Shown piece by piece: positions 34,603-43,869 of a stretch of 64,000 nt of DNA. Position 1 is the first letter of the stretch; every line of letters begins with the position of its first letter. The notes beneath the pieces are model-generated. The model searched no databases. It saw only the letters and a program-made list of their open reading frames with translations, and was not told where the DNA came from. This DNA comes from JAUVKT01 sp036350795 (GTDB lineage Bacteria > Bacteroidota > Bacteroidia > Bacteroidales > VadinHA17), in assembly GCA_036350795.1 (NCBI GenBank), contig JAZBNV010000017.1:1-64000 (forward strand), written 5' to 3'. The translations under genes and the position numbers were made by a program.

Positions 34603-34815
34603 CTAAGAAAGCAAAAGCAGTTGCACTTTGTACTGAAGGAGGTCCGCCGAAGGCAATCCTCCCGGGATCACTAAGAGCATTTAGCGGTATAGGGCAAACG
34701 GTTAAGGGTGAAAGGGAAAAGCTTCGGTAGTTGCAGAAGGAGCCAGGTAGAGCAGAGGAAAAAAGTAAAAAGGCAAAATCAAAAAAGCATAAAAGTATAA
34801 AGTACAGGGAATATA
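34603..34815. other. Spacer with a duplicated tRNA 3' end and A-rich tract
   Basis: No gene is seen. The stretch CGGGATCACTAAGA occurs at the tRNA 3' end (34595-34608) and again at 34663-34676, preceded by AATCCTCC like a decayed T-arm. Further on an A-rich run of 7-8 nt units (around 34761-34806) leads to the leuS promoter. Confidence 0.6.
34663..34676 (+). repeat. Duplicate of the tRNA-Arg 3' end
   Basis: 14-nt exact copy of the tRNA-Arg terminal sequence, 68 nt downstream in the same orientation. It could be a remnant tRNA copy or an attachment-site-like scar of an integrative element; no integrase gene is present. Confidence 0.6.
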
Positions 34816-34823
34816 TACTTTAG
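34816..34823 (+). promoter_or_regulatory. Near-consensus -7 box of leuS
   Basis: TACTTTAG matches seven of eight bases of TAnnTTTG, 17 nt upstream of the leuS ATG. Confidence 0.35.
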
Positions 34824-34840
34824 CATTAATCTTTTTTAGC

Positions 34841-37498
34841 ATGGACTATAAGTTTGGGGAAATAGAGAAGAAATGGCAGAAGTACTGGGAGCTGAATAAA
34901 ACCTTTAAAACCAGTGATGATCTTACAAATCCGAAAAAGTTTTATATCCTGGATATGTTTCCCTATCCATCCGGTTCAGGCTTACATGTTGGTCACCCGG
35001 AGGGCTATACTGCTACAGATATAGTAGCCAGGTATAAGCGGATGAATGGTTTTAATGTGCTCAGACCTATGGGCTGGGATGCCTTTGGCCTGCCGGCCGA
35101 GCAATATGCAATGCAGACAGGTACACATCCCTCGGTAACAACAAATAAGAATTGCGATACCTTTCGCCGCCAGATTAAAGAGCTGGGTCTGAGCTACGAC
35201 TGGGACAGGGAAATTAATACCACCGATCCAAAATACTTTAAATGGACACAATGGATATTTACAAAACTTTATAATACCTGGTTCGATGAGCAGGCAGGAA
35301 AGGGACGTCCGGTCAGCGAGCTTGAGCTGCCTTCCGCGATTGAAAAAAAGGGAAAGGAAGCTGTGCGGGAGTATATTTCTTCCAAACGACTGGCTTATTA
35401 TGATAATGCCCAGGTATGGTGGTGTAAGCATTGCAGAATAGTTTGTGCCAACGAGGAGGTACTTACCGACGGATCGCATGAAAAGTGTGGCAATACTGTA
35501 GAGAAGAAAGACCTTAAGCAATGGATGCTTCGTATTCCTCACTATGCAGAAAGGCTCCTGGAAGGGCTTGATGGACTGGATTGGGCAGAGGGAGTGAAGG
35601 ATATGCAGCGCAACTGGATAGGCCGGTCCACCGGTGCTGAAGTGGATTTCGCCGTAGAGGGTATAAAAGAAAAACTAAGGGTATTTACCACCCGGCCCGA
35701 TACCCTGTTCGGAGCCACCTATATGGTTATTGCTCCCGAGCATTCGCTAACCCTGAGTATAGCTACCGGCGAGTATATGGATGCGGTTAAAGATTATATA
35801 AAAGCCACCGCTCTTAAATCTGATCTGGATCGCACCGACCTGGCCAGGGATAAGACCGGAGTTTTTACGGGCCGCTATGCAAGAAACCCGGTTAATAATA
35901 AGAGAATCCCGATATGGGTAGCTGATTATGTACTTACAGGCTATGGTACAGGAGCCATAATGGCCGTACCTGCACATGATACGCGCGACTTTGAATTCGC
36001 AGAAAAGTTCAGTCTTGATATAGCCTGTATTATGGATCCGGATACGGATGATAATGCTCTCAGGGAACATATCCTGGAAGGGAAGGCATGCTGGACCGAG
36101 GATGGTAAATACATAAATTCTTCCGATGCCCAAACCGGACTTGATATAAACGGACTGTCAAAGGAGGAGGGGATAAAGACAACAATCAGCTGGCTGGAGG
36201 CCGGAAAGCTGGGGAGTGCCAAAGTAAATTATAAACTGCGCGACTGGCTATTCAGTCGTCAGCGCTACTGGGGCGAACCATTTCCTGTAATACACTGGGA
36301 AGATGGGGAAATAGGGATTCTTGAAGATGGTAAACTACCCCTTGAGCTACCTGAGATGGAAGATTACCACCCGGGAGATAATGGAGAATCACCCCTGGTA
36401 AATGCCCCGGACTGGCTTATGGTTGAAGATGAGAAGGGGCGAAAGGGCAGAAGGGAAACAAATACAATGCCCCAGTGGGCAGGATCCTGCTGGTATTACC
36501 TGAGGTATATTGATCCTCTCAACGATGATATGATATTCGACCCTGAAAAGGAAAAATACTGGATGCCGGTTGACCTCTACATTGGAGGGGCCGAGCACGC
36601 GGTTTTACATCTTCTTTACAGCCGTTTCTGGCATAAGGTTCTTTTTGATCTTGGCATAGTGTCGCACGACGAACCTTACCGGAAACTGTTTAACCAGGGC
36701 ATGATCCTGGCCTTTGCCTATGAGACAGCAACGGGAGCCAAGGTTTCTGAGGACTTTGTTGAAGAGAAGGATGGCAGATTCTTCCATAAGGAAAGTGGAG
36801 AGGAGCTCAACCAGATAGTTGCCAAGATGTCAAAGTCGCTTAAGAATGTTGTAAATCCGGATGATGTTGTAGAAAGATATGGAGCAGATTCACTCAGGTT
36901 GTACGAGATGTTTATGGGGCCGCTTGAGGCAACCAAGCCCTGGGATGAGAATGGAGTTAAGGGAGTTTTCGGCTTCCTTGCCCGTGCTTACAGGTTCTTT
37001 GCAAATCCTGAAAATATCTCTGAAGGTGATGAAGACAGCGATATACTGAAGGCTCTTCACCAGGCTATAAAGAAGCTTAGCTCTGATATTGAAAACCTCA
37101 GGTTTAATACAGCCATATCTGCATTGATGATATTTACAAATGCAGCTACGAAGAAGGGGAAGGTAACAAAAGAAACAGCAATGACTTTTGCACGGCTGCT
37201 CTCTCCCTTTGCTCCACACCTGGCCGAAGAACTCTGGGAATTATACGGAAACACAGATACCATTACATACTCTGAATGGCCACAGCTCGATGAAAGCGTA
37301 TTGGAAGAAGAAGCTTTCGAATACCCGGTATCTTTCAATGGCAAACTCAGGTTCAGGATAGTGCTCCCTGTATCTATGTCGCCCGGCGAAATCGAAAAGG
37401 CAGTGCTTGAAGACCCAAGATCGGAGAAATGGCTTGGAGAGAGCGGACCGAGAAAAGTAATTGTAGTGCCCAAAAGAATTGTGAACCTGGTGGTATGA
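34841..37498 (+). CDS. leuS: Leucyl-tRNA synthetase
   Basis: 885-residue class I synthetase charging tRNA-Leu. The HIGH motif is in MFPYPSGSGLHVGHPEGYT, the KMSKS motif in VAKMSKSLKNVVNP, and WVADYVLTGYGTGAIMAVPAHD is the CP1 editing domain. The C-terminal anticodon-binding domain ends in VPKRIVNLVV. An unspliced insert around residues 150-190 (YNTWFDEQAGKGRPVSELEL) is typical of this phylum. Its stop overlaps the ATG of the M23 gene. Confidence 0.97.
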   Translation: MDYKFGEIEKKWQKYWELNKTFKTSDDLTNPKKFYILDMFPYPSGSGLHVGHPEGYTATDIVARYKRMNGFNVLRPMGWDAFGLPAEQYAMQTGTHPSVTTNKNCDTFRRQIKELGLSYDWDREINTTDPKYFKWTQWIFTKLYNTWFDEQAGKGRPVSELELPSAIEKKGKEAVREYISSKRLAYYDNAQVWWCKHCRIVCANEEVLTDGSHEKCGNTVEKKDLKQWMLRIPHYAERLLEGLDGLDWAEGVKDMQRNWIGRSTGAEVDFAVEGIKEKLRVFTTRPDTLFGATYMVIAPEHSLTLSIATGEYMDAVKDYIKATALKSDLDRTDLARDKTGVFTGRYARNPVNNKRIPIWVADYVLTGYGTGAIMAVPAHDTRDFEFAEKFSLDIACIMDPDTDDNALREHILEGKACWTEDGKYINSSDAQTGLDINGLSKEEGIKTTISWLEAGKLGSAKVNYKLRDWLFSRQRYWGEPFPVIHWEDGEIGILEDGKLPLELPEMEDYHPGDNGESPLVNAPDWLMVEDEKGRKGRRETNTMPQWAGSCWYYLRYIDPLNDDMIFDPEKEKYWMPVDLYIGGAEHAVLHLLYSRFWHKVLFDLGIVSHDEPYRKLFNQGMILAFAYETATGAKVSEDFVEEKDGRFFHKESGEELNQIVAKMSKSLKNVVNPDDVVERYGADSLRLYEMFMGPLEATKPWDENGVKGVFGFLARAYRFFANPENISEGDEDSDILKALHQAIKKLSSDIENLRFNTAISALMIFTNAATKKGKVTKETAMTFARLLSPFAPHLAEELWELYGNTDTITYSEWPQLDESVLEEEAFEYPVSFNGKLRFRIVLPVSMSPGEIEKAVLEDPRSEKWLGESGPRKVIVVPKRIVNLVV

Positions 37499-38736
37499 TG
37501 ATATTTCAGAACCTTAATATGCCGATTGCCCTCTTAGCGGCTTTTCTGATTATTTCTGGCTGTGACACTTACATTAAGCCGGAAGTTCTCCCTGAAAGCA
37601 GGTCTGATACACTGGTTGCAGAAATGCCCCCTGTACTAACATTTTACGGACTCGATACAACAGGCTATATTGTTCAGAGTGGCAGGATAAGAAGGAACCA
37701 GTTTATTTCGGAGATTCTTGGTGACTATGGTATCGCTTATTCTGACCTGAATACAGTGATGAATAATTCACGAGAGACACTTGATGTAAGGAATATTAAA
37801 GCAGGGAAATCCTATTTCCTGCTGCTTAGCGGCGACTCTCTTATGAAGGCAGATTACCTTATTTACAGGGATGATCCCGTAACCAGTTATATCTTCGACT
37901 TTAAAGATTCCTTAAATATCTCCAGGTTTGAGAGGGAGACTAAGCTGGAACTCAGGTATTCAGCAGGCACCATTGAGACTTCGCTGTGGAACTCGATGAA
38001 GGAGTCGGGTTATAATCCTGTACTGGCTGTCGAACTGTCGGAGCTCTATGCATGGACAATAGATTTCTTTGGTCTGCAGAAGGGCGATCGCTACAAGATA
38101 ATTTATGAGGAAGAGTTTATGGATACCCTGTCAATGGGGATACGTAAGATTCATGCTGCCTGGTTCGAGCATGCGGGAGAGCAGTTCTATGCCATTCCTA
38201 TGATCCAGGACAGTACGGAATCATTTTTTGATCTCGAAGGAAACAGCCTCAGAAAAGCTTTCCTTAAGGCGCCCCTCAGGTTTTCACGAATAAGCTCCAG
38301 GTATTCCAATTCAAGAATGCATCCTGTTTTAAGAATCCGCAGGCCTCATCATGGAGTGGATTATGCTGCTGCAGTTGGAACACCGGTTTATGCTATTGGC
38401 GACGGAAGGGTAACCAGGGCTTCATATGATCAGAATAACGGTCGCATCGTGAAGATTCAGCATAACAGTGTATACGCAACGGCCTACCTTCATCTTAGCC
38501 GCTTTGGGACGGGAGTGGCACCGGGGAAGTATGTAAAGCAGGGCGACATAATCGGCTATGTTGGAAGCAGCGGATTATCTACCGGGCCACACCTGGATTT
38601 CCGCTTTTACAAGAACGGTTATGCCGTGGATCCGCTAAAGGTTGAAGCACCACCTGTAGAGCCTGTATCTGATGAAAACCGTGAAAAATTTGACAGAATC
38701 AGCTTTACTTACAAAAGTCTGCTCGACTCTTTCTGA
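37495..38736 (+). CDS. M23-family peptidase lipoprotein (LytM-type) with HLD zinc motif
   Basis: 413 residues from ATG 37495, overlapping the leuS stop. It has a lipoprotein signal (MMIFQNLNMPIALLAAFLIISGC, lipobox ISGC), an N-terminal Csd3-like inhibitory/opacity region (GRIRRNQFISEILGDYGIAYSDL), and the C-terminal LytM/M23 domain (HHGVDYAAAVGTPVYAIGDGRV, YLHLSRFG, GDIIGYVGSSGLSTGPHLDF). The HxxxD pair is intact, but the usual HxH is HLD. As I recall this HLD form is not rare in Bacteroidota; Asp may still bind zinc. It probably cleaves peptidoglycan crosslinks or acts as an amidase activator. Confidence 0.85.
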   Translation: MMIFQNLNMPIALLAAFLIISGCDTYIKPEVLPESRSDTLVAEMPPVLTFYGLDTTGYIVQSGRIRRNQFISEILGDYGIAYSDLNTVMNNSRETLDVRNIKAGKSYFLLLSGDSLMKADYLIYRDDPVTSYIFDFKDSLNISRFERETKLELRYSAGTIETSLWNSMKESGYNPVLAVELSELYAWTIDFFGLQKGDRYKIIYEEEFMDTLSMGIRKIHAAWFEHAGEQFYAIPMIQDSTESFFDLEGNSLRKAFLKAPLRFSRISSRYSNSRMHPVLRIRRPHHGVDYAAAVGTPVYAIGDGRVTRASYDQNNGRIVKIQHNSVYATAYLHLSRFGTGVAPGKYVKQGDIIGYVGSSGLSTGPHLDFRFYKNGYAVDPLKVEAPPVEPVSDENREKFDRISFTYKSLLDSF

Positions 38737-38749
38737 GGGATTTATCCTG

Positions 38750-39760
38750 CTATTCGAAAACAGCACTCTCCCTTAAATCATCTATAAAGCCGGCATCCAT
38801 CCAGTATATTGAGGGGTTCCCTGATTCGGGTTTATTATGTTCGCTTATAAGGTATTCGTAGGTAAGTTTTTCAGGCTTATCTGCAAGTCGCCTCGACATA
38901 AAGAACAGCACTTTCCCATCCCGGGTTACATAGGCTGAATACTCAAAAGTATCAGGTGTATTTACTTTATCTCCCATATTTATCGGCTGACTCCAGTTGT
39001 CGTTTTCGTCTCTGAAAACAATATAATAATCGGTACCTCCGTAACTGTCTTCCCTTCCCACTGTAGGTACAATAATATAGCTTTCATCCTGGGCAATAAA
39101 GGCATTATAGTGATTGAGTCCGCAGTTTACCTGCTCAGGAAGCTTTTCCGGCTCCTGGTACCTGCCCTCTATAAGCCTCGACCTGTAAATATAGGCTGTT
39201 TGTGAGTTTTCGTCGTTCCGTGTAAAATACAGTGTGCCATCATTTGTGAGCGATGGATAAAACTCCGGTTTGCTTGTGTTTACAGGGGGCCCAAGATTAT
39301 AAGGCTCGCTCCAGTCATCGCCAAGCCGGTCCATAACCCAGATATCCTGCTGTCCATATTCAACTCCCAGTGCTGAATCGGGCCTGTTCGAAAGGAAGAA
39401 GAACTTGCTTCCGTCAGCATTTATTGCTGGTTCAATATTCATATAATCAGGGTTCTGCATCTGCTTCATAACTTCCGGTTTCGACCATACTCCGTCTGTT
39501 TTCTTCGAAACAAGAATTGTATAATACCGCGAGCTCCTGGCTCCAAAATATAACTCATTACCATCGGGAGTAATAGCTACGTCCCTTGTCTGGTATCCGT
39601 TTGAGACGATCCCGGGTGCAAATAACTCCGGGTCAGCACCCGGCAGGGGTTTACCCATATAAGGTCCCTGCTTGCTTATTATTTCTCCTCCATTCTTAAT
39701 GCAGGCAAATAATGATATCAGTGCAATACCGAGATAAATGTAAATTATTTTCCTTTTCAT
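38750..39760 (-). CDS. PD40/TolB-like beta-propeller lipoprotein
   Basis: 336 residues. The lipoprotein signal is MKRKIIYIYLGIALISLFAC (Cys20). The mature protein shows repeated WD40-like PD40 blades: VAITPDGNELYFGA, INADGSKFFFLSNR, PSLTNDGTLYFTR and YVTRDGKVLFFMSRR, in a six-blade propeller. These act as binding platforms in the periplasm; no catalytic residues are seen. It is convergent with the M23 gene (14 nt between stops) and divergent from the DUF5916 gene. Confidence 0.8.
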   Translation of the reverse strand: MKRKIIYIYLGIALISLFACIKNGGEIISKQGPYMGKPLPGADPELFAPGIVSNGYQTRDVAITPDGNELYFGARSSRYYTILVSKKTDGVWSKPEVMKQMQNPDYMNIEPAINADGSKFFFLSNRPDSALGVEYGQQDIWVMDRLGDDWSEPYNLGPPVNTSKPEFYPSLTNDGTLYFTRNDENSQTAYIYRSRLIEGRYQEPEKLPEQVNCGLNHYNAFIAQDESYIIVPTVGREDSYGGTDYYIVFRDENDNWSQPINMGDKVNTPDTFEYSAYVTRDGKVLFFMSRRLADKPEKLTYEYLISEHNKPESGNPSIYWMDAGFIDDLRESAVFE

Positions 39761-39986
39761 GGCTGTCCGTTTGTCTGGTTTACTATTATGACCGTTGGCC
39801 TGTTTTATACCCTATTGTTTATTTTGCGACCCTTCCTTCTCCTGGCTTCATGAGTTATTATTACAATCCGAAGCAGACCTCAGGTTCTCTTTTTTACCTG
39901 ATATAGATCATATTATACAATATATTAAACTTATTATATTGTGCTCCGATGAATGGAAAAATTATCAGACAAAGCTTATTCTTATT

Positions 39987-42143
39987 ATGAAAGGACCAGT
40001 TTTACTTGCTTTTTTGCTTACGACCGGTGTTGGCATCTTTGCCCAGGATGATAGTCCGCTGCTGCCGGCGAAGATCTCAAATCCACCTGTAATAGATGGT
40101 GTTCTTGACGACCAGGTATGGAAGGATGCACCCATGGTTACGGGCTTTAAGACTTTTTCTCCTGATTATGGACTGGATATGAGCCAGAAGACCAATGTTT
40201 TTATGCTCTATGATGAGGAGAACCTCTATTTTGCCTTTGAATGCTATGATAGTGAAGTAAACAAGCTTAAGGCATCTGTAAATGCCCGCGACAATATCCA
40301 GGCCGATGACTGGATATGCATTAACCTGGATAGTTTTAACGATCACCAGAGCCTCTATGCCTTTTATGTAAATCCGCACGGAATACAGGCCGACAGTCGC
40401 TTCTCTGGTGGAAAGGAAGATGCGAGTGTGGATTTTGTATGGTATAGTTCGGGTAAGATATATGATGATCTGTACAGGGTGGAGATTCAGATTCCGCTCA
40501 AGAGTATCAGGTTCAGCAACAAGGAACCGGTTGAGATGGCAGTCTTTTTTGAAAGGAAGATCAGCAGGGAAGCAGTTCAGGGCTCATACCCTGCCATGGA
40601 TCCTGCCAGGGGAATGGCATTCCTCACCCAGATGAAGCCTATGATTTATAATAAGGTAAGGCATTATAAGCTTTTTGAGCTGCTGCCTGCTTTTACCTAT
40701 ACATACCGTGATATTCAGTCTGAGGGTGAGATGCGGAAAGATATCAGGTCGCCAAAGCCAAGTCTTACACTAAAATATGGTATTACATCGCAATTGATAC
40801 TTGATGGTACACTGAATCCTGATTTCAGCCAGGTCGAAGCTGATGCAGGCCAGGTGGATGTTAATCTGAGGTATAAAATCTTTTACCCCGAAAAAAGACC
40901 ATTCTTCCTGGAGGGGCATGAGAACTTTAACATTGCTGCAACCAGGGCCGATGAGCACGATCCTGTAAACACACTTTTGCACACGCGTTCGATAATTAAT
41001 CCACTTACGGGTATTAAGCTTTCAGGAAAGGCCGGCGAAAGGATGACGATTGCAGCCTTGTATGCACTCGACAGGGTAGATAACGATGGACAGGAAAGCA
41101 TAATGGCGCATTTCCCGATCCTGAGGATGAAGTACAGCCTGGCCCGCGACAGCTACCTGGGAGGGATGTATACCGGCCGTGAAATGGATACAACCAGCAA
41201 CAGGGTTGCCGGACTGGATGGCCAGGTAAGGGTTGGCAAGGGCTCATCAATTTTATATAATGCCTTTTTGAGCAGTACTGTCAGGTCTCCCGGTGCCAGT
41301 CCACTGCAGGGACATATGCTCTCTGCAGAGTTTGAGCACGACAGTCGTAATATTGCATATTCTGTAGGGGCTAAGAGCATATCAGAGGATTTTAATGCAG
41401 AAACAGGTTTTATTAACCGCGATGGGATAGATTATTTAAAAGTACTCGTGAAGCCCAGGTTCTATCCCGGATCTGATTTTATACAGAGAGTGGATGTTGA
41501 GGCTTTTTCGAAGGCTACGCGCGACAGGAGATACGAAATGTGGGAGACGGTAGATCATCTTGCTTCATGGATATTTTTCAGGGGCTCTACCTATATTAAG
41601 CTTAAGGCAGAATATTCGACCGAGGTTTTTCTTGGCGAGAGATTTAAAACGGGAGGTTTTCACGGGCTGCTTAGTTCGCAGATAGGTAAAAAACTCAATA
41701 CGGCTTTCCTTTACCAGCGACTGGGATCAATTAATTACAGCGCCGACCCCTTCCAGGGAATCTCTAACCATGTAATGCTAATGGCAGGATACAAACCATC
41801 TGAGAAATTGCACCTTGACTTTAGCTACAGGTATTCTGATCTTAAAGCAGTTGATACAGGCGAACAGGAATATAATTACTCTATTGCCAGGGGAAAAGTT
41901 ACCTACCAGCTTAATAAATACTTTTTTGTAAGGGCTATCAGCGAGTATAACAGTTACAGGGAAAATCTCCTGACTGATTTCCTTGCATCTTTTACATGGA
42001 TTCCGGGGACAGTTGTTTACCTGGGATATGGTTCTGTATATGACAGGGTAATGTGGGATGGAGGACAGTATTCTCCTGCTGAGAAATTCCTGGAAACTAC
42101 GAGGGGATTTTTCTTTAAAGCCTCATATATGTATCGTTTTTAG
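39987..42143 (+). CDS. CBM9-like / DUF5916 outer-membrane barrel protein
   Basis: 718 residues, starting at ATG 39987, which gives a clean signal peptide (MKGPVLLAFLLTTGVGIFAQ). The N-terminal part (about 25-200) is a carbohydrate-binding family 9-like domain (PPVIDGVLDDQVWKDAP, NVFMLYDEENLYFAFECYD, DDWICINLDSFNDH). The rest is DUF5916, a beta-barrel with LDGTLNPDFSQVEADAGQVD and EKRPFFLEGHENF. The barrel ends in an aromatic C-terminal residue (SYMYRF). An upstream in-frame ATG at 39795 gives an implausible hydrophobic leader and is rejected. The function is unknown. Confidence 0.85.
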   Translation: MKGPVLLAFLLTTGVGIFAQDDSPLLPAKISNPPVIDGVLDDQVWKDAPMVTGFKTFSPDYGLDMSQKTNVFMLYDEENLYFAFECYDSEVNKLKASVNARDNIQADDWICINLDSFNDHQSLYAFYVNPHGIQADSRFSGGKEDASVDFVWYSSGKIYDDLYRVEIQIPLKSIRFSNKEPVEMAVFFERKISREAVQGSYPAMDPARGMAFLTQMKPMIYNKVRHYKLFELLPAFTYTYRDIQSEGEMRKDIRSPKPSLTLKYGITSQLILDGTLNPDFSQVEADAGQVDVNLRYKIFYPEKRPFFLEGHENFNIAATRADEHDPVNTLLHTRSIINPLTGIKLSGKAGERMTIAALYALDRVDNDGQESIMAHFPILRMKYSLARDSYLGGMYTGREMDTTSNRVAGLDGQVRVGKGSSILYNAFLSSTVRSPGASPLQGHMLSAEFEHDSRNIAYSVGAKSISEDFNAETGFINRDGIDYLKVLVKPRFYPGSDFIQRVDVEAFSKATRDRRYEMWETVDHLASWIFFRGSTYIKLKAEYSTEVFLGERFKTGGFHGLLSSQIGKKLNTAFLYQRLGSINYSADPFQGISNHVMLMAGYKPSEKLHLDFSYRYSDLKAVDTGEQEYNYSIARGKVTYQLNKYFFVRAISEYNSYRENLLTDFLASFTWIPGTVVYLGYGSVYDRVMWDGGQYSPAEKFLETTRGFFFKASYMYRF

Positions 42144-42149
42144 TGGCCC

Positions 42150-42228
42150 TGTCATTCCTGCAAAAGCAGAATCCTGTACGAATTGGTACTGCCCTGACAT
42201 AGAGATTTCTGCTTTCGCAGGAATGACA
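42150..42228. mobile_element. Palindromic MITE/REP-like element (GTCATTCCTGC type)
   Basis: 79 nt whose ends are near-perfect inverted repeats: TGTCATTCCTGCAAAAGCAG at the left and CTGCTTTCGCAGGAATGACA at the right. The core GTCATTCCTGCnnAAGCAGnAATC resembles a dispersed palindromic repeat common in bacteria. It lies seven bases after the DUF5916 stop and just before a terminator. It carries no ORF and no target-site duplication that I can see. Confidence 0.7.
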
Positions 42229-42242
42229 ATAATGGTGTAAAT

Positions 42243-42273
42243 AAAAAAGGTGCCCTGTTAGGAGCACCTTTTT
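42243..42273. terminator. Terminator shared by the DUF5916 gene and the ExbD genes
   Basis: AAAAAGGTGC / GCACCTTTTT arms (10 bp) around a 10-nt loop CCTGTTAGGA, with A- and T-runs on both sides, so it can act on either strand. Confidence 0.7.
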
Positions 42274-42292
42274 ATATTGAGGTTGACAGACA

Positions 42293-42778
42293 CTATTTCA
42301 TATGTCTGATTTCGTCAACATTAGTATTGGCATACATGATTTTCAGTGCATTTGCACGCCTGAGAGCCTGCTTGACATCAACAACAATACCCATCTTGGT
42401 TGCTTTGTCGATCTTAAGTGAGACAAGCATCTTACTTTTTTCTGTTTCGTCAAGTGATTCTCTTTCCTGTGCAATAAAGTCCTGAATATCGTCTACCTCT
42501 TTAAATGCATCGTTTAGCTGTATTTTTGGCTCAGAGCCAAATGTGGCACGAAGGTTCTGGAGTGGCTGGCCGATATAAACAAAACTTGCCAGTGATTTCT
42601 TCTCCAGTTTCTTACCCTGTGTAGCTTCAGGCACTGTAACTCCGATTTTAAGTTCCACTTCTCTCATAACTGTAGTAGTCATAAAGAAGAACAGAAGCAT
42701 AAAAACAATATCCGGCAGTGAGGCAGTGTTTATTTTGCCCACACCTGATTTCCCGGTACTTCTTTTAAATTTACTCAT
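42293..42778 (-). CDS. ExbD/TolR biopolymer transport protein (second copy)
   Basis: 161 residues with one membrane helix (about 25-45) preceded by a Lys/Arg-rich N-terminus and a conserved Asp just before/in the helix region (ASLPDIVFMLLFFFMTTTVM). The Asp is the ion-conducting residue of the ExbD/TolR family. The periplasmic domain is longer than in E. coli. It starts one base before the upstream ExbD stop, so the two are a tandem pair in the ExbB operon. Confidence 0.9.
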   Translation of the reverse strand: MSKFKRSTGKSGVGKINTASLPDIVFMLLFFFMTTTVMREVELKIGVTVPEATQGKKLEKKSLASFVYIGQPLQNLRATFGSEPKIQLNDAFKEVDDIQDFIAQERESLDETEKSKMLVSLKIDKATKMGIVVDVKQALRRANALKIMYANTNVDEIRHMK

Positions 42779-42779
42779 C

Positions 42780-43364
42780 TTAGTTACCTCCTATTTTCTT
42801 AGGTTCTGCTTCAGATATAGGCACTTTATAATAATCATCAACTGCCTTCATCTGTTCTTCGCTCAGGTCGTCATATTCCAGACCCCAGGTGGAAAGCGCT
42901 AACTCATTTTTGAGCTCATCCCTTGCAGCCAGAAGCTCATTCTGCACAGCAAGGTAAACTCCATAGGTTGTCCCAAGGTCGTTCTGCAATGATATTACAG
43001 CGTTCTTATGTGCCCGGATTATTCCGAAAAACGGAACCTGTTTATCAATCATCTCCGGCATATCTGCTGCCTCATTTGGATTATCTATAAATTCCCTGGT
43101 AATTGCCCGGAGTTCTCCCAGCTGGATAACTTCTCCTTCTACCTGGATAAAGTCATCTTTATTTACAAGAACCTCCAGAATATTTCGTTCATTAATCTGC
43201 TGATCATCATCCTTTTGCTCATTAGGATCCTGTATTGGAGGCAATTGACGCAAAAGACCTGTATCTGAATCCATGGTAGTTGTTACCAGGAAAAAGATAA
43301 GCAGGAGGAATGCGATGTCGGCCATCGATCCGGCATTAATTTCCTGTACTTCCCTTTTTGCCAT
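42780..43364 (-). CDS. ExbD/TolR biopolymer transport protein (first copy)
   Basis: 194 residues with the same plan: a short cytosolic N-terminus (MAKREVQEINAGSMADIAF), a membrane helix with the conserved Asp (ADIAFLLLIFFLVTTTMDS), and a long acidic periplasmic part. It lies 38 nt after the small membrane protein and one base before the second ExbD gene. Two ExbDs next to one ExbB is common in Bacteroidota. Confidence 0.9.
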   Translation of the reverse strand: MAKREVQEINAGSMADIAFLLLIFFLVTTTMDSDTGLLRQLPPIQDPNEQKDDDQQINERNILEVLVNKDDFIQVEGEVIQLGELRAITREFIDNPNEAADMPEMIDKQVPFFGIIRAHKNAVISLQNDLGTTYGVYLAVQNELLAARDELKNELALSTWGLEYDDLSEEQMKAVDDYYKVPISEAEPKKIGGN

Positions 43365-43402
43365 TTTAGTTAATTTTTGTCCCTAAAAGGGAATTAGTAT
43401 AT

Positions 43403-43864
43403 CTATCTCTTAAACAGTCTTGAAACAGCTGAAAATACTATTGCCAGGAAGGCCAGTCCAGCCAGCATATAGGCTGTAAACATAACAGTATCAACAAACT
43501 TCAATGTGCTTGGCACGTTATCTTTCCCGTCGTAAAAAGGCATATTAAGTACAGTGTCGTCAGCAAGGAGATAAGCAACAACAATAATCAGAACTCCTCC
43601 CACCAGCGAAACAAGTGTTTTCTTGCCTCCCTTTGGATTTACAATAAAATTAATTATTGAGAATACGACTGTAATTCCTGCAGTTACGAAGAAAAGTATA
43701 TAAGCCCAAACAAGAAAAGACTGTGTAATAAGCGGCTCCTCAAGCCTTGTACCTGCTGTTTCGGGTTTAACGTCTCCCATGTAAAATATAAGGGCGAAAA
43801 CCACTGTAACAGCCATAAGGACCCATGTAAGGATCTGTAATATCTTACTTGTTGTATTGGACAT
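43403..43864 (-). CDS. Four-helix membrane protein in the ExbB operon
   Basis: 153 residues with four hydrophobic helices (about 8-28, 48-70, 83-100 and 125-148). I recognise no family. It lies between exbB (5 nt) and the first exbD (38 nt) on the same strand, so it is likely part of the same inner-membrane motor or its regulator. Confidence 0.7.
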   Translation of the reverse strand: MSNTTSKILQILTWVLMAVTVVFALIFYMGDVKPETAGTRLEEPLITQSFLVWAYILFFVTAGITVVFSIINFIVNPKGGKKTLVSLVGGVLIIVVAYLLADDTVLNMPFYDGKDNVPSTLKFVDTVMFTAYMLAGLAFLAIVFSAVSRLFKR

Positions 43865-43869
43865 AGTTA

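Noticed and set aside
39795..39986. Longer N-terminus for the DUF5916 protein
   Set aside because: It places 64 residues before a clean signal peptide and is low-complexity; ATG 39987 is better.
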